From Limisphaerales bacterium (lineage in GTDB: Bacteria; Verrucomicrobiota; Verrucomicrobiia; Limisphaerales; UBA11358), in contig JANYCI010000240.1 in NCBI GenBank assembly GCA_025360325.1, positions 1-38,041 of the forward strand: a stretch of 38,041 nucleotides of DNA, read 5' to 3'. Under the pieces are notes generated by a model. The model was not told the DNA's origin. It ran no database searches and saw only the letters and a program-made list of their open reading frames with translations. This document shows, one piece after another, positions 10,406 to 20,171 of this stretch (position 1 is the stretch's first letter; every line of letters begins with the position of its first letter). Both the position numbers and the translations under genes were made by a program.

Positions 10406-10489
10406 GCGTCTTGGAGTGCGGCGGGTGGTGAAATCAAAATCATTTCGAGCGTGCGAAAAGCAGTGCTAAAGCCACCTCATTCCAAACGC
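10406..10489. repeat. Degenerate long inverted repeat (hairpin element)
   Basis: gcgtcttggagtgcggcgg (10406) pairs imperfectly with ccacctcattccaaacgc (ending 10489). Confidence 0.5.
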
Positions 10490-10540
10490 TGGCGCGAAGT
10501 TTGGAGGCGAAAGGAATGGTCGTGCTTTCCATCAATACAA

Positions 10541-10580
10541 AAACGCCCCGACCGGTGAAGGTCGGGGCGTTTGAATTTTT
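10541..10580 (-). terminator. Strong rho-independent terminator for the Calx-beta gene (possibly bidirectional)
   Basis: aaacgccccgacc-ggtgaa-ggtcggggcgttt; T-rich on both sides (minus: ...gcgtttttg; plus: gcgtttgaattttttt). Confidence 0.85.
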
Positions 10581-10589
10581 TTACTCCAC

Positions 10590-13500
10590 TTAATTATAGT
10601 GAGTGCGGAACTTACCGTTCGTGACTTCCAGCACGGCTGGGGTCGTGCCGGTATCGCCGATAGCATGGAAGGTGAAGCGGCCACTCACCGTCTTGGTGCT
10701 CGTGTCAATCGCGTCAATAATCACGGTGCCATGACTCCCCACGGACGCACTGCCGTTAGCCACCGCCCAAATTTGAGTTCCAGTAGCGGTTAATGGGGTT
10801 CTAGTATAAAGCATGATGCCGCCACTGCCGGAGTTGTCCATCTGCTTGGTGCCGGTCGAAAACTGGACGCCTTCAAAATCAAAGATGTTCAATGAGCCAT
10901 TGTAGAAATTGACTTGCAGCTTGAATCCTGTGCCAACAACCCCGTTCACCGCATTTCCCAAGGCGTTCGGGGTGATGTTCACCGCCGTGCTGCCAAGTGT
11001 CGCTGACATAAATACCGGGCCCGTGATCGGCACGGCGTTCACATCCGGTTTGTCTGCGAGGCTCAACGTCGCGGTGGTCTGTGCGCCGAGCGTCGCAAAG
11101 CCGTTGGGCAACGGCGTGTTCAGCGTGAGGTTCACCGTCTCGGTCGGTTCCGCCAACGCATCCGCGATGATGGGCACGAGAATGGTCTTGTTCGTCTCGC
11201 CTGCCGCGAAGGTGAGTGTGCCGCTCATGTCTGTGTAATCCAAACTAGAGGTCGCCGTGCCGCCGCTCATCGTGAAGTTCACGCTGACGCCGCTTGCCAC
11301 GCCGCCGGTGCGGATGACGTGGATGGTAGCGTTGCCGCCTTCCGTGCCGCTGAAACTCGCCGCGCTAAATTGAATCGCGCCAGCAAAATCATTGTTCGTG
11401 ATGGTGATGGTCTGCGTGGTGGTGGTGCCGAGTTGCACGCCGCCGCCTTGGGCATTGGAAATGGTGAAGGTGAAGTATTCGTTATTCTCCGCGAGGGTGT
11501 CGTTCACGATTGGAATCGTGATGGTCTTGCTGCTGACGTTGGCGGGAATCGTGACCGTGCCATTCGTCGCGCCGTAATCGGAACCGGCCGTGGCCGAGCC
11601 GTTGGCAGTGGCGAAACTGACGGTGACGGGTGAGGTCAACACACCGCCGCGCAAGAGCGTGACGATGACATTGCCCACACCTTCGCCAACGGTGACGACG
11701 GCGTTGCTGATGCTAATGCTATTCTCGTCATCAATGATGGTGAGCGTGGCCGCGTAGTTTGTAAGCGTTGCGCCGCCCTGGGCGTTCGTCATGGAGAAGG
11801 TGAAGGATTCGCTGCCTTCAATCGTGGTGTCTTGAATGATCGGAATGGCGATGATTTTATTCGTCTCGCCGGCTGCAAAATTCAACGTGCCAAAGGTGTT
11901 GGTGAAATCCACATCGGAAGTGGCCGTGCCGCCGGTGGTGAAATAATCCACCGACACGCCCGCCGCCTTGCCGCCGGTGCGGATGACGTTGACGTAAAAA
12001 TTCGTCGCGCTTTCGCTGGCGGAATAATTCGTTTTGACGAAGCTGATTTTACCGCCGAGATCGTCTTCGGAAATCGTCAGCAACGCGTTGGTGCGTGAGC
12101 CGAGGCTGCCGCCACCATTCGCATTATCCAGTGAGAGCAAAACTGTCGTGTTACCGCCGACGACGGTGTTGTTCAAGATCGGCACTTTGATTTTTTTCAC
12201 CGTCTCCCCGTTGGTGAACGTCACCGTTTGCGTGACATTGGAATAATCCACGCCCGCCGTGGCCGAGCCGTCGGTGGCAGTGAAACCTACCGTGACGCCG
12301 CTCGCGAGGCCGTTGCTGCGAGTAAGCGTGATGATCGCATTCGTGCCGCCTTCGGAGACGGTGTAATTATTCGTGCTGAAATTAATCGCGCCGCCGAAAT
12401 CGTTGTTGGTGATGGTCACCGTGGTCAATGATAACGGGGTGATAACGGACGGTGTGTGTGCGGACACCGAGTTGGCGACCAACCCGTCGAGCAGGCAGTT
12501 GGTCGGGTTGGAGAGCTGCACGAGGAAAGTTTCATTGTCTTCCACCAGCGTGTCGTTGGAGATGGTGAGACTGAACGTTTTGGATTTCACGCCGACCGGG
12601 AAAATCAAGGTGTTGTTAGTGGCACGATAGTCTAGCCCGGCGATGGCCGTATCATTAATGGTAGAAAAATCCACGCTGGCCGGTGTGATAAGCGCTCCGC
12701 TGCGGACAACGGTGACGCTGAACGTGCCGACGCCTTCGCCGACGACATAGTTGGCATTCGTGAAGCCTACGGTGGATTCATCATCCTTCACCGTCAGAAT
12801 CGCAGTCTTGGCCGTGTTGTTCGTGTTGATTTTCGCGCCGCCGGTGGCGTTGGTCAATTGCACGGAGAAACTTTGGTCGCCATTGAAAATCGTGTCATTG
12901 ATGAGATTCACCCGGAACGATTTGGACAATTCATTCGAGCCGAACGACAGCGTGCCGTTCGTGGCGACATAACGCACGCCAGCCAGCGCCGCGCCGTCCA
13001 GCGTGTTGAAATCCACCGTCACGCCGCTCGCGCTGCCGCCGGTGCGGACAACGGTGATGAGGAAGTTCGTAGAATTTTCATTCGTGACGTAGTTGCTCTG
13101 CTTGAAGGCGAACGTGCCGCCGAGATCATCGTTCACAATGCCGACGGTCGTGGCGAGGTTCGTGCCGAAGGCCGCGCCGCCGGTGGCGTCGGTGATCTGC
13201 ACATGGAAAAACAAATTCGATTCCACCACGGTGTTATTGATGATCGGAACCAAAATCGTCTTGCTGGTGATGGTGGGGCCGAAGACCAGCGTGCCGTTCG
13301 TTGTCACATAATTTTGGCCGGGCAACGCCGTGTCCGGCACGGTGGCAAACGAAACCGTGGCGGTGCCGGCACTGCCGCCGACCCGGTTGATGATGACCGG
13401 CGCGAACTTGATCGTTTCCGGCACCGAGTTGCTCAACGTGGCAAATTGGAATTTTCCCGCCGCCGCCGTTTCGTCGTCAATGATCGTGAACATCGCGTTG

Positions 13501-14579
13501 GAACGTCCGCCGAGTTCCGCGCCGCCCAGCGGATCCGCGAGGTGAAGATTCACCGTGCGGTTGCCGTCGAGCAGATGATTGCCAAACGCTTGCAGGGTGA
13601 TGGTTTTCTCCGTTTCGCCATCTGCAAAACTGACCGTCTGGTTGATGGGATTGTAGTCATCATTCGCGATGGTGGCCGTGCCGTCCGTCGTGAAGCAAGT
13701 CACGGAAACGATGCTGGCATCGCCACTGCGGGTGATGGTGACGTTGTTAAATAAATCGGGATTTTCCGGGCCGGCAAACTGGCTGGCGGCAAACTGGATG
13801 CGGCCATTGCTCGGCGGCGTGGGCAGCGTGGCGAGTGGGAAATCCGTCTGGCGGAAATAACCGGCCAGACCTTTCGCGCCGGGATAATTCGTCGAGAGCG
13901 TTGCGCGTTTGACGAACAGGAGGCTGCCCTGATACGCCGTGCCGTCATTCAGAGTGTCCGCCGGGATTTGCGCCACGAGGTTCGTGCCGTTCAGCGCATT
14001 CGTCACGAACAACGCGGGCGTCGAGATTACCGAGGAGCCATCCAGCGTGGCGATGCTCACCATAATAAAATCATTCGTGGTGCCGTTCGTGAACGTGCCC
14101 CACGAGAGGTTCAAGGGCTGCAAGGCTTCCACTGTTTGCACATCATCCCAGTTCACGAGCTTCGGCACGGGCGGAAAATTATCCGCCGGCAACGCCAGCG
14201 CCGGTTTGTTGGTGCCGTCGTGTTGGCCAACGATGGTGTAGGCGTAACTGCCCACGGCATACGCTGCATCCAACGAAGTCTTGTTGGTGAATCCCGTTTC
14301 AAATTCAAACGTGCCGTCGTTGTTCGTCAGCACGCGCACCTGAGTGTTGGGCAGTTTCAAAGTGACCGACAACACCGAGTCCGTGGCCGCGCCGTCCACG
14401 ATTGACGTGAATCTGAAGGGCTTGTTATTCGTCAGCGTCAACACCGTGGTGGCATTGGTTTGGAAATAATCCTGACCTTTGGCGACCAAGAAACGGGTCA
14501 CGTCACCGGCCTGCACGGAGGTCAGTGAGCTGAACGCCAGCGCGGTTAATAGTGAGGTGCAGAGATTTTTTATTTTCAT
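10590..14579 (-). CDS. Large exported protein with about 8 tandem Calx-beta domains
   Basis: Signal peptide MKIKNLCTSLLTALAFSSLTSVQAG (start 14579; ORF to 14630); repeated units such as IQFSAASFSGTEGGNATIHVIRTGGVASGVSVNFTMSGGTATSSLDYTDMSGTLTFAAGETNKTILVPIIADALAEPTETVNLTL. Confidence 0.9.
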   Translation of the reverse strand: MKIKNLCTSLLTALAFSSLTSVQAGDVTRFLVAKGQDYFQTNATTVLTLTNNKPFRFTSIVDGAATDSVLSVTLKLPNTQVRVLTNNDGTFEFETGFTNKTSLDAAYAVGSYAYTIVGQHDGTNKPALALPADNFPPVPKLVNWDDVQTVEALQPLNLSWGTFTNGTTNDFIMVSIATLDGSSVISTPALFVTNALNGTNLVAQIPADTLNDGTAYQGSLLFVKRATLSTNYPGAKGLAGYFRQTDFPLATLPTPPSNGRIQFAASQFAGPENPDLFNNVTITRSGDASIVSVTCFTTDGTATIANDDYNPINQTVSFADGETEKTITLQAFGNHLLDGNRTVNLHLADPLGGAELGGRSNAMFTIIDDETAAAGKFQFATLSNSVPETIKFAPVIINRVGGSAGTATVSFATVPDTALPGQNYVTTNGTLVFGPTITSKTILVPIINNTVVESNLFFHVQITDATGGAAFGTNLATTVGIVNDDLGGTFAFKQSNYVTNENSTNFLITVVRTGGSASGVTVDFNTLDGAALAGVRYVATNGTLSFGSNELSKSFRVNLINDTIFNGDQSFSVQLTNATGGAKINTNNTAKTAILTVKDDESTVGFTNANYVVGEGVGTFSVTVVRSGALITPASVDFSTINDTAIAGLDYRATNNTLIFPVGVKSKTFSLTISNDTLVEDNETFLVQLSNPTNCLLDGLVANSVSAHTPSVITPLSLTTVTITNNDFGGAINFSTNNYTVSEGGTNAIITLTRSNGLASGVTVGFTATDGSATAGVDYSNVTQTVTFTNGETVKKIKVPILNNTVVGGNTTVLLSLDNANGGGSLGSRTNALLTISEDDLGGKISFVKTNYSASESATNFYVNVIRTGGKAAGVSVDYFTTGGTATSDVDFTNTFGTLNFAAGETNKIIAIPIIQDTTIEGSESFTFSMTNAQGGATLTNYAATLTIIDDENSISISNAVVTVGEGVGNVIVTLLRGGVLTSPVTVSFATANGSATAGSDYGATNGTVTIPANVSSKTITIPIVNDTLAENNEYFTFTISNAQGGGVQLGTTTTQTITITNNDFAGAIQFSAASFSGTEGGNATIHVIRTGGVASGVSVNFTMSGGTATSSLDYTDMSGTLTFAAGETNKTILVPIIADALAEPTETVNLTLNTPLPNGFATLGAQTTATLSLADKPDVNAVPITGPVFMSATLGSTAVNITPNALGNAVNGVVGTGFKLQVNFYNGSLNIFDFEGVQFSTGTKQMDNSGSGGIMLYTRTPLTATGTQIWAVANGSASVGSHGTVIIDAIDTSTKTVSGRFTFHAIGDTGTTPAVLEVTNGKFRTHYN

Positions 14580-14730
14580 GGTGGTGTAAATTCCTTCAAA
14601 AACGGGGCGTGAGAATTTCATTTTTTGCACGCGCGTTCAAGCAAAAACCCGGATTCGTTTCCCGCCCGTGCGGTCGTGGCCAATTTCTGCATTGGACTTT
14701 CTCGCGCCGCTGCATTTACCCTTTTCCCGC

Positions 14731-15204
14731 ATGAGCCGCCCTTACGAAGAAATTCTCGATGGAGCCACTTTGCCGCGATCCGCGCCCGGTGAACGCCACG
14801 AAAAAATTTGTGCGTTGCTGCACCGGGAACTCGCCATCGCCGTCAATGGCCTCGCGGCGGTGCAACTGCTCGCGCCGCGCACCGCCGTGCCCGTCACGCG
14901 CGGCACGCTGCTGCGCCCCGACCTCGCGCTGGTCACTGCGGCCACGGGGAAATTATTTCTCGCCGTCGAAATCGTCAGCCGCGACGATCATAAAAACGAC
15001 ACCGTCACCAAGAAGGAAATCTACGACCAGATTCGCGTGCCGCGCCTGTGGATGGTGGATCCGCGCTACGACAATGTGGAAATCTATCACAGCTTCGAAT
15101 TTGGTTTGAAACTTCACGGCATCTTGGCTGGCAGCGAAAAACTCACCGAGAAATTAGTCCCGCAATTTCAAATCAGCATCACGGAAATTTTTTCAGCCGC
15201 GTGA
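14731..15204 (+). CDS. Uma2-family (DUF820) restriction-endonuclease-like protein
   Basis: LLRPDLALVTAATGKLFLAVEIVSRDDHKNDTVTKKEIYDQIRVPRLWMVDPRYDNVEIY, with PD..(V)E and K/Y motifs of Uma2. Start MSRPYEE at 14731. Confidence 0.8.
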   Translation: MSRPYEEILDGATLPRSAPGERHEKICALLHRELAIAVNGLAAVQLLAPRTAVPVTRGTLLRPDLALVTAATGKLFLAVEIVSRDDHKNDTVTKKEIYDQIRVPRLWMVDPRYDNVEIYHSFEFGLKLHGILAGSEKLTEKLVPQFQISITEIFSAA

Positions 15205-15463
15205 ATACGCATGGTTTCCCCCCCGTCAGCAGCCAATAGCAAAGCTCGTTTTCAACTGGATAAAATCACGAGAACTCGTAGTGACTGGAATTCAACGGCG
15301 CGAATATAATTGGGCCTTGCCACAAAGTGTTGTGTGAGGCTCGGTGAGCATGCGACTCACTTGGTTGCTATGCAGCGCCACCAAGTGGCAGCACTGGAAC
15401 GAAAATGTAGTCCGGAAATTTCAGGTGTCCTCGAAAGTGCCCAACACAGAAATTGGTAGTGCG

Positions 15464-15925
15464 TTATGATTCCTTTTTATTTAGTGCAGACTTAACTTTT
15501 CCAGCCGCAGTTTTTTTGGAAGTGGTGACGGGGTTAGCTTGCAGCCGACGGTCATAGAGATGGTCGCCCAGTTCGCGGGTGACTTTGGTTAGTTCATCAT
15601 AGGGCGTGTCCGTGACATCCACAAAGCCGATAGGCGCATTTTCGCCATCCGCGCGGCCGGTAAGCGGTTGATCCAAGTATTGAAACCAATGCGTGCCGAC
15701 GACCAGCGGATTGTCCAGCGCACCGGTGAGATAATACCAATAGCTATCCGCGCGTTGTTCTTCGCAGAGCTGACCGCAATCAGCGTTGGCGGCAAAGCTG
15801 CGATCCCAAGCGGGGAAATGGAATTCGCCAATGATGATGGGGCGATCCAAATTATCCGGGAGCTTCAAGTCGCGGATACTGGTGGCGTATTTGTTGAAAC
15901 TCACCACATCGCAATGCTTGGCAGC
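15464..15925 (-). pseudogene. C-terminal fragment of a glycoside hydrolase (clan GH-A, agarase/beta-galactosidase-like), N-terminus missing
   Basis: AAKHCDVVSFNKYA...RPIIIGEFHFPAWDRSF...YYLTGALDNPLVVGTHWFQYLDQPLTGRADGENAPIGFVDVTDTPYDEL. GEFHF resembles a catalytic-Glu strand. Homology stops abruptly near 15.92 kb, where DUF1553 sequence starts on the other strand. Confidence 0.6.
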
Positions 15926-17697
15926 CGTTGCGCCCGGCCTCTGCCAGCAGTGCCGTGCCGATTCTGACGATTCAAGCTGATAGCTCGATTTTTTGCAGCG
16001 GTGATTTTTCCAAGAGCGATACTTACACGGTGAAATTTCACGACGTGCCGGCTGGGTTGCAGGCCTTCCGGCTGGAAATGTTGCCGGACGACCGTCTGCC
16101 CAATCACGGGCCTGGCTCGATTTATTACGAGGGGACGCCGGGAAATTTCTGGCTCTCCACCGTCCGGCTCAAGGCCGACGGCCAACCGGTCGCCCTCACT
16201 AACACCACGGAAAGTTTCGCTGAAAAAATTAACACCGCCGCCATGACGCTGGATGGCGACGCGCAAACGGGCTGGTCCATCGCGGGCGGCGTCGGGAAAA
16301 CGCAGAGCGCCGTTTTTCAATTCGCGCAAAGCCTCGCGGCCTCGAACGAGCTGCAACTTGATTTGACCTGTGAAAAATATTACGCCGCCGGGCTGGGGCG
16401 GTTTCGAGTTTGGGTAACGACAAACTGGAATGCCCGCGCCAGCAAACTAGACGACGCGACTTTGGCGGTGCTGGGTAAATATCGGGGCAAGGAAAAACTT
16501 GAAGCCTTGATCGCCGCGACCAACAACTCGCTGGATCGCGAACTTTTACTGCGGCAATTTGCCTTGTTATCCCCAGACTTCGCCGACCCGCGCAAGGAAA
16601 TTGACAAGCTAACGATGCCGGAACTTCCCACGACGCTCGTGATGCAGGAACGTCCGCCGGGAGAGGAAAGGAAAACGTTCGTCCACCATCGCGGCGAATT
16701 TTTGAGCACCGAGGCGGAAGTGAAACCGGGCGTGCCGGCGTTTTTGCCGCCGTTGCCACAGAGTGAGTCGAAGAATCGTCTCACCCTCGCGAAGTGGCTG
16801 GTGTCTGCGAACAATCCGCTCACGAGCCGCGTGATCATGAATCGCCAGTGGGAAGCGTTGTTTGGTCGCGGCATCGTGGCGACGACCGGAGATTTTGGCT
16901 TCCAAGGTGAACTGCCATCGCATCAGGATTTGCTGGACTGGCTCGCGATAGAATTTATGAAGCAGGGTTGGTCGCAGAAAAAAATGATTAAGCTGATGGT
17001 GATGAGCGCAACGTATCAGCAGTCCAGCGTGGCCACGCCGGACTTGGTTGAGCGCGATCCGCAAAATATTTTGCTCGCGCGTGGCCCGCGCTTTCGCATG
17101 GATGCAGAAATGGTGCGCGCCGCCGCGCTCGTCGCCAGCGGTTTGCTCTCGGAAAAAATCGGCGGGCCTAGTGTGTATCCGCCGCAGCCGCCCGGCGTTT
17201 CGTCCGAAGGCGCTTACGGTCCGCTGGAATGGAAAACCAGTGTCGGGCCGGATCGTTATCGTCGCGGACTTTATACGTTCGCCAAACGCACCGCACCTTA
17301 CGCGATGACCGCGATATTTGACGGCCCGAGCGGCGAAGTTTGTCTGGCGCGACGCGACCGCTCGAACACTCCGCTGCAGGCACTCACTTCGCTAAATGAC
17401 ATGGCCTTCATGGAATGTGCCCGCGCCTTGGGGCAACTCGCCGCCAAGGTTGAGGGCGATGAAGCTGCGCGTGCCGAAATCATTTTCCGCCGTTGCCTCA
17501 CGCGTCCGCCAACGAACGACGAACGCGCAGCGCTCGTAAAATTTTTCCAAGCGCAACTTGCGCGATTTGCGGGCGGTGAACTGAAAGCGACGGAGATCAT
17601 GGAAGCCAAGGACGACGCGCACTTGAACGAGCAGGCCGCGTGGACGACCGTGGCGCGCGTATTGCTAAATCTGGATGAAACCATCAACAAGAGCTGA
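15913..17697 (+). pseudogene. C-terminal fragment of a planctomycete/verrucomicrobial DUF1553 (PSD1) protein lacking the N-terminal cytochrome-like and DUF1549 regions
   Basis: Recognisable from AWQPLRPASASSAVPILTIQADSSIFCSGDFSKSDTYTVKF; C-terminus NRLTLAKWLVSANNPLTSRVIMNRQWEALFGRGIVATTGDFGFQGELPSHQDLLDWLAIEF...RSNTPLQALTSLND is typical DUF1553. In-frame TGA at 15895; only TTG starts nearby. Confidence 0.75.
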
Positions 17698-17700
17698 ATT

Positions 17701-19161
17701 ATGAATTGCCACGACCATCTTTATTCCTGGAGCAACCCGCAGGTAAATTCGCGCCGTTGGTTTTTGAAAGAGTGCGGCCTCGGTCTCGGCAAACTTGCGC
17801 TGGCGTCGCTGCTCACGGATTCGTTTCTTCCGAAAGCTTTCGCCGCGAACATTTCTGCCGCTGATGCGCTCAAGCCGCGCACGCCGCATTTTCCGGGCAA
17901 GGCGAAACACGTCATTCATCTTTTCATGGCGGGCGCGCCGAGCCATTTGGATTTGTTCGATTACAAACCGGAATTGGAAAAGCTCGCAGGCAAGCCGTTG
18001 CCGCCGTCGGTGATCGCGGGGCAACGTTACGCTTTCATCCGATCCGATGCGGCAGTGCTCGGACCGCAGTTCAAATTTTCCAAGCACGGGCAGTCCGGGG
18101 CGGAACTTTCCGAAATGCTCCCGCACCTTGGTGAAATCGCGGACGATGTTTGCCTCATCAAGTCCATGAAGACCGAGCAGTTCAACCACGCGCCGGCCCA
18201 GATTTTTTTGAACACCGGTTTCGCGCAGCCGGGCCGGCCAAGCATTGGCTCGTGGGCGCTTTACGGCTTGGGCAGCGAATCGCAAAATTTGCCGGCGTAT
18301 GTGGTCATGTCCACCGGCTCTGGCATCAGCGGCGGCTCGGCGAATTGGTCGAGCGGCTTCATGCCGTCCCTCTATGCTGGCGTGCGCTTTCGGAATCAAG
18401 GCGATCCAATTCTGGACGTGAGTAATCCGAAAGGCGTTGATCCGAAATTACAACGAGCTTCTCTCGATCTTATTGCAGAATTAAATCACGCGCGGCTGGG
18501 AATTGTCGGTGATCCGGAAATTGAATCGCGCATCGCGTCTTACGAAATGGCGTATCGCCTACAAACCTCCGCGCCCGACTTGATGGATTTGAAAAGTGAG
18601 AGCAAGGAAACGCTCGCGATGTATGGCTGCGACCCGGACAAGCCGAGTTTTGCGCGGGCCTGCCTGCTCGCGCGGCGCATGATCGAACGCGGCGTGCGCT
18701 TCGTGAACATTTATCACGAAGGCTGGGACGCGCACTCGGACGTGGTGGGCAATCTAAAAAAAAATTGTGGCGCAACCGATCAAGCTTCTGCTGCACTCGT
18801 CAAAGATCTCAAGCAGCGCGGGCTGTTGGATGAAACCCTCGTCGTGTGGGGCGGTGAGTTCGGTCGCACGCCGATGGTGGAAAGTAACGCGTCGCTGGGT
18901 CGCAGCCTCGGTCGCGATCACCATCCGGCGGCGTTCACAATGTGGATGGCGGGTGGTGGCATCAAGCCCGGCCTGACTTATGGTGCGACTGATGAAATGG
19001 GCTTCCACGTCGTGCAGGACGAAGTGCAGATTTACGACCTACAGGCTACGATCCTCCACTGCCTCGGCTTCGACCATGAACGACTTACTTACACACATCA
19101 AGGTCGGCAGTTCCGACTTACGGATGTTCACGGTAAGGTGGTGGAGAAGATTCTCGCGTGA
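17701..19161 (+). CDS. DUF1501 family exported protein (Tat-type leader)
   Basis: NSRRWFLKECGLGLGKLALASLL leader; GKAKHVIHLFMAGAPSHLDLFDYKPELEKLAGKPLP; WGGEFGRTPMVE..LGRDHHPAAFTMWMAGGGIKPG. Usual partner of DUF1553 genes. Confidence 0.92.
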   Translation: MNCHDHLYSWSNPQVNSRRWFLKECGLGLGKLALASLLTDSFLPKAFAANISAADALKPRTPHFPGKAKHVIHLFMAGAPSHLDLFDYKPELEKLAGKPLPPSVIAGQRYAFIRSDAAVLGPQFKFSKHGQSGAELSEMLPHLGEIADDVCLIKSMKTEQFNHAPAQIFLNTGFAQPGRPSIGSWALYGLGSESQNLPAYVVMSTGSGISGGSANWSSGFMPSLYAGVRFRNQGDPILDVSNPKGVDPKLQRASLDLIAELNHARLGIVGDPEIESRIASYEMAYRLQTSAPDLMDLKSESKETLAMYGCDPDKPSFARACLLARRMIERGVRFVNIYHEGWDAHSDVVGNLKKNCGATDQASAALVKDLKQRGLLDETLVVWGGEFGRTPMVESNASLGRSLGRDHHPAAFTMWMAGGGIKPGLTYGATDEMGFHVVQDEVQIYDLQATILHCLGFDHERLTYTHQGRQFRLTDVHGKVVEKILA

Positions 19162-19375
19162 TGGCGTTCGGGTTGAAGAACCGATCTTACGGCGGTTGTT
19201 TCCTCGAGAATTACGGGAGCTTGCCCGAAATCTCGTGGTGTGAAAAAGTTAGAAAACAATGCAACTTGCCGAATAGATTCACGGCTCAATTAACACGAAA
19301 AGGACTCGTCGTTATTTGCTATCTGGTAAGTCTGGCACGGGTTGAGTTTTTAAGCAGCGCGAACCGATTGGCACC

Positions 19376-19630
19376 ATGAAACAAAACACTATGAAACAAT
19401 TCTGGCCATATATTCTTATCGCTGCGGGTTTGTTGCTGATGGTTGGCGGCTTCGTTTACGACGTGATATTTGCCGGCATTCCTTACCAAGATCCCACGGC
19501 GGAGATGTCGGCCAATTATAATCGGCACGCGCACATTGCCTCCACCATCCGTTGGTGCGGGGTCGTTGCCTTTATTATCGGTGCGTTGGGCGGAATTGAA
19601 CGCCGGGTTGTTGCGACCAAAAAAAAATAA
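19376..19630 (+). CDS. Small two-TM hypothetical membrane protein
   Basis: 84 aa MKQNTMKQFWPYILIAAGLLLMVGGFVYDVIF...RWCGVVAFIIGALGGIERR; two hydrophobic helices. Confidence 0.55.
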   Translation: MKQNTMKQFWPYILIAAGLLLMVGGFVYDVIFAGIPYQDPTAEMSANYNRHAHIASTIRWCGVVAFIIGALGGIERRVVATKKK

Positions 19631-19690
19631 AAAACGAAAATAAAACCAATTAAATCTGGGATTATGTAGATAACAAACTTTTAGCTTTGC

Positions 19691-19760
19691 ATCCGCAGAT
19701 TTCACTGATGACCGCAGATTTCCCTGCTATTATCCGCGAAATCTGCGTCATCTGCGGATA
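19691..19760. repeat. 'atccgcagatt' type inverted/direct repeat
   Basis: atccgcagatttcactgatgaccgcagatttccctgctattatccgcgaaatctgcgtcatctgcggat; arms are reverse complements. Confidence 0.65.
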
Positions 19761-19780
19761 AAACCCGGCACAGGTTTGTT

Positions 19781-20171
19781 TTGTGCATAATTCCAATTAA
19801 ATCCGTTCTCGCATTGGCTCTTATCGCCAGCGTGATTTTTGTCGGCTCCAACTGCGCGACCGCGAGTGACACAAATTCACTACCCACCGAAACTCCCGCG
19901 CAGCGCGAGGCGCGGATGGCGTGGTGGCGGGATGCCAAGTTCGGGATGTTCATCCACTGGGGCGTTTATTCCGTGCCGGCAGGTTTTTATCACGACCAGC
20001 CCGTCAAGGGCATCGGCGAGTGGATCATGAACAAAGGAAAAATTCCGATGGCCGAATACCAGTCGTTCGCCAAAGAATTTAATCTCGTAAAATTTGACGC
20101 CGACGCGTGGGTAAAAGCCGCTGCCGACGCGGGCATGAAATACATTGTCATCACCTCCAAGCACCACGATG
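19781..20171 (+). pseudogene. N-terminal fragment of a GH29-like alpha-L-fucosidase
   Basis: AWWRDAKFGMFIHWGVYSVPAGFYHDQPVKGIGEWIMNKGKIPMAEYQSFAKEFN...AAADAGMKYIVITSKHHD: classic GH29 N-terminus, stopping right after TSKHHD. Confidence 0.82.

Noticed and set aside
12858-13754. 298-aa plus-strand ORF
   Set aside because: Antisense to the Calx-beta gene; its repetitiveness mirrors the sense repeats.
15310-15420. Hairpins (gtgag/ctcac; cacttggt/accaagtg) in the 15.2-15.46 kb gap, considered as a structured RNA
   Set aside because: Short stems only, no conserved motif or terminator context; cannot be separated from chance.
17665-18399. 244-aa minus-strand ORF
   Set aside because: Antisense to the DUF1501 gene; no recognisable domain.
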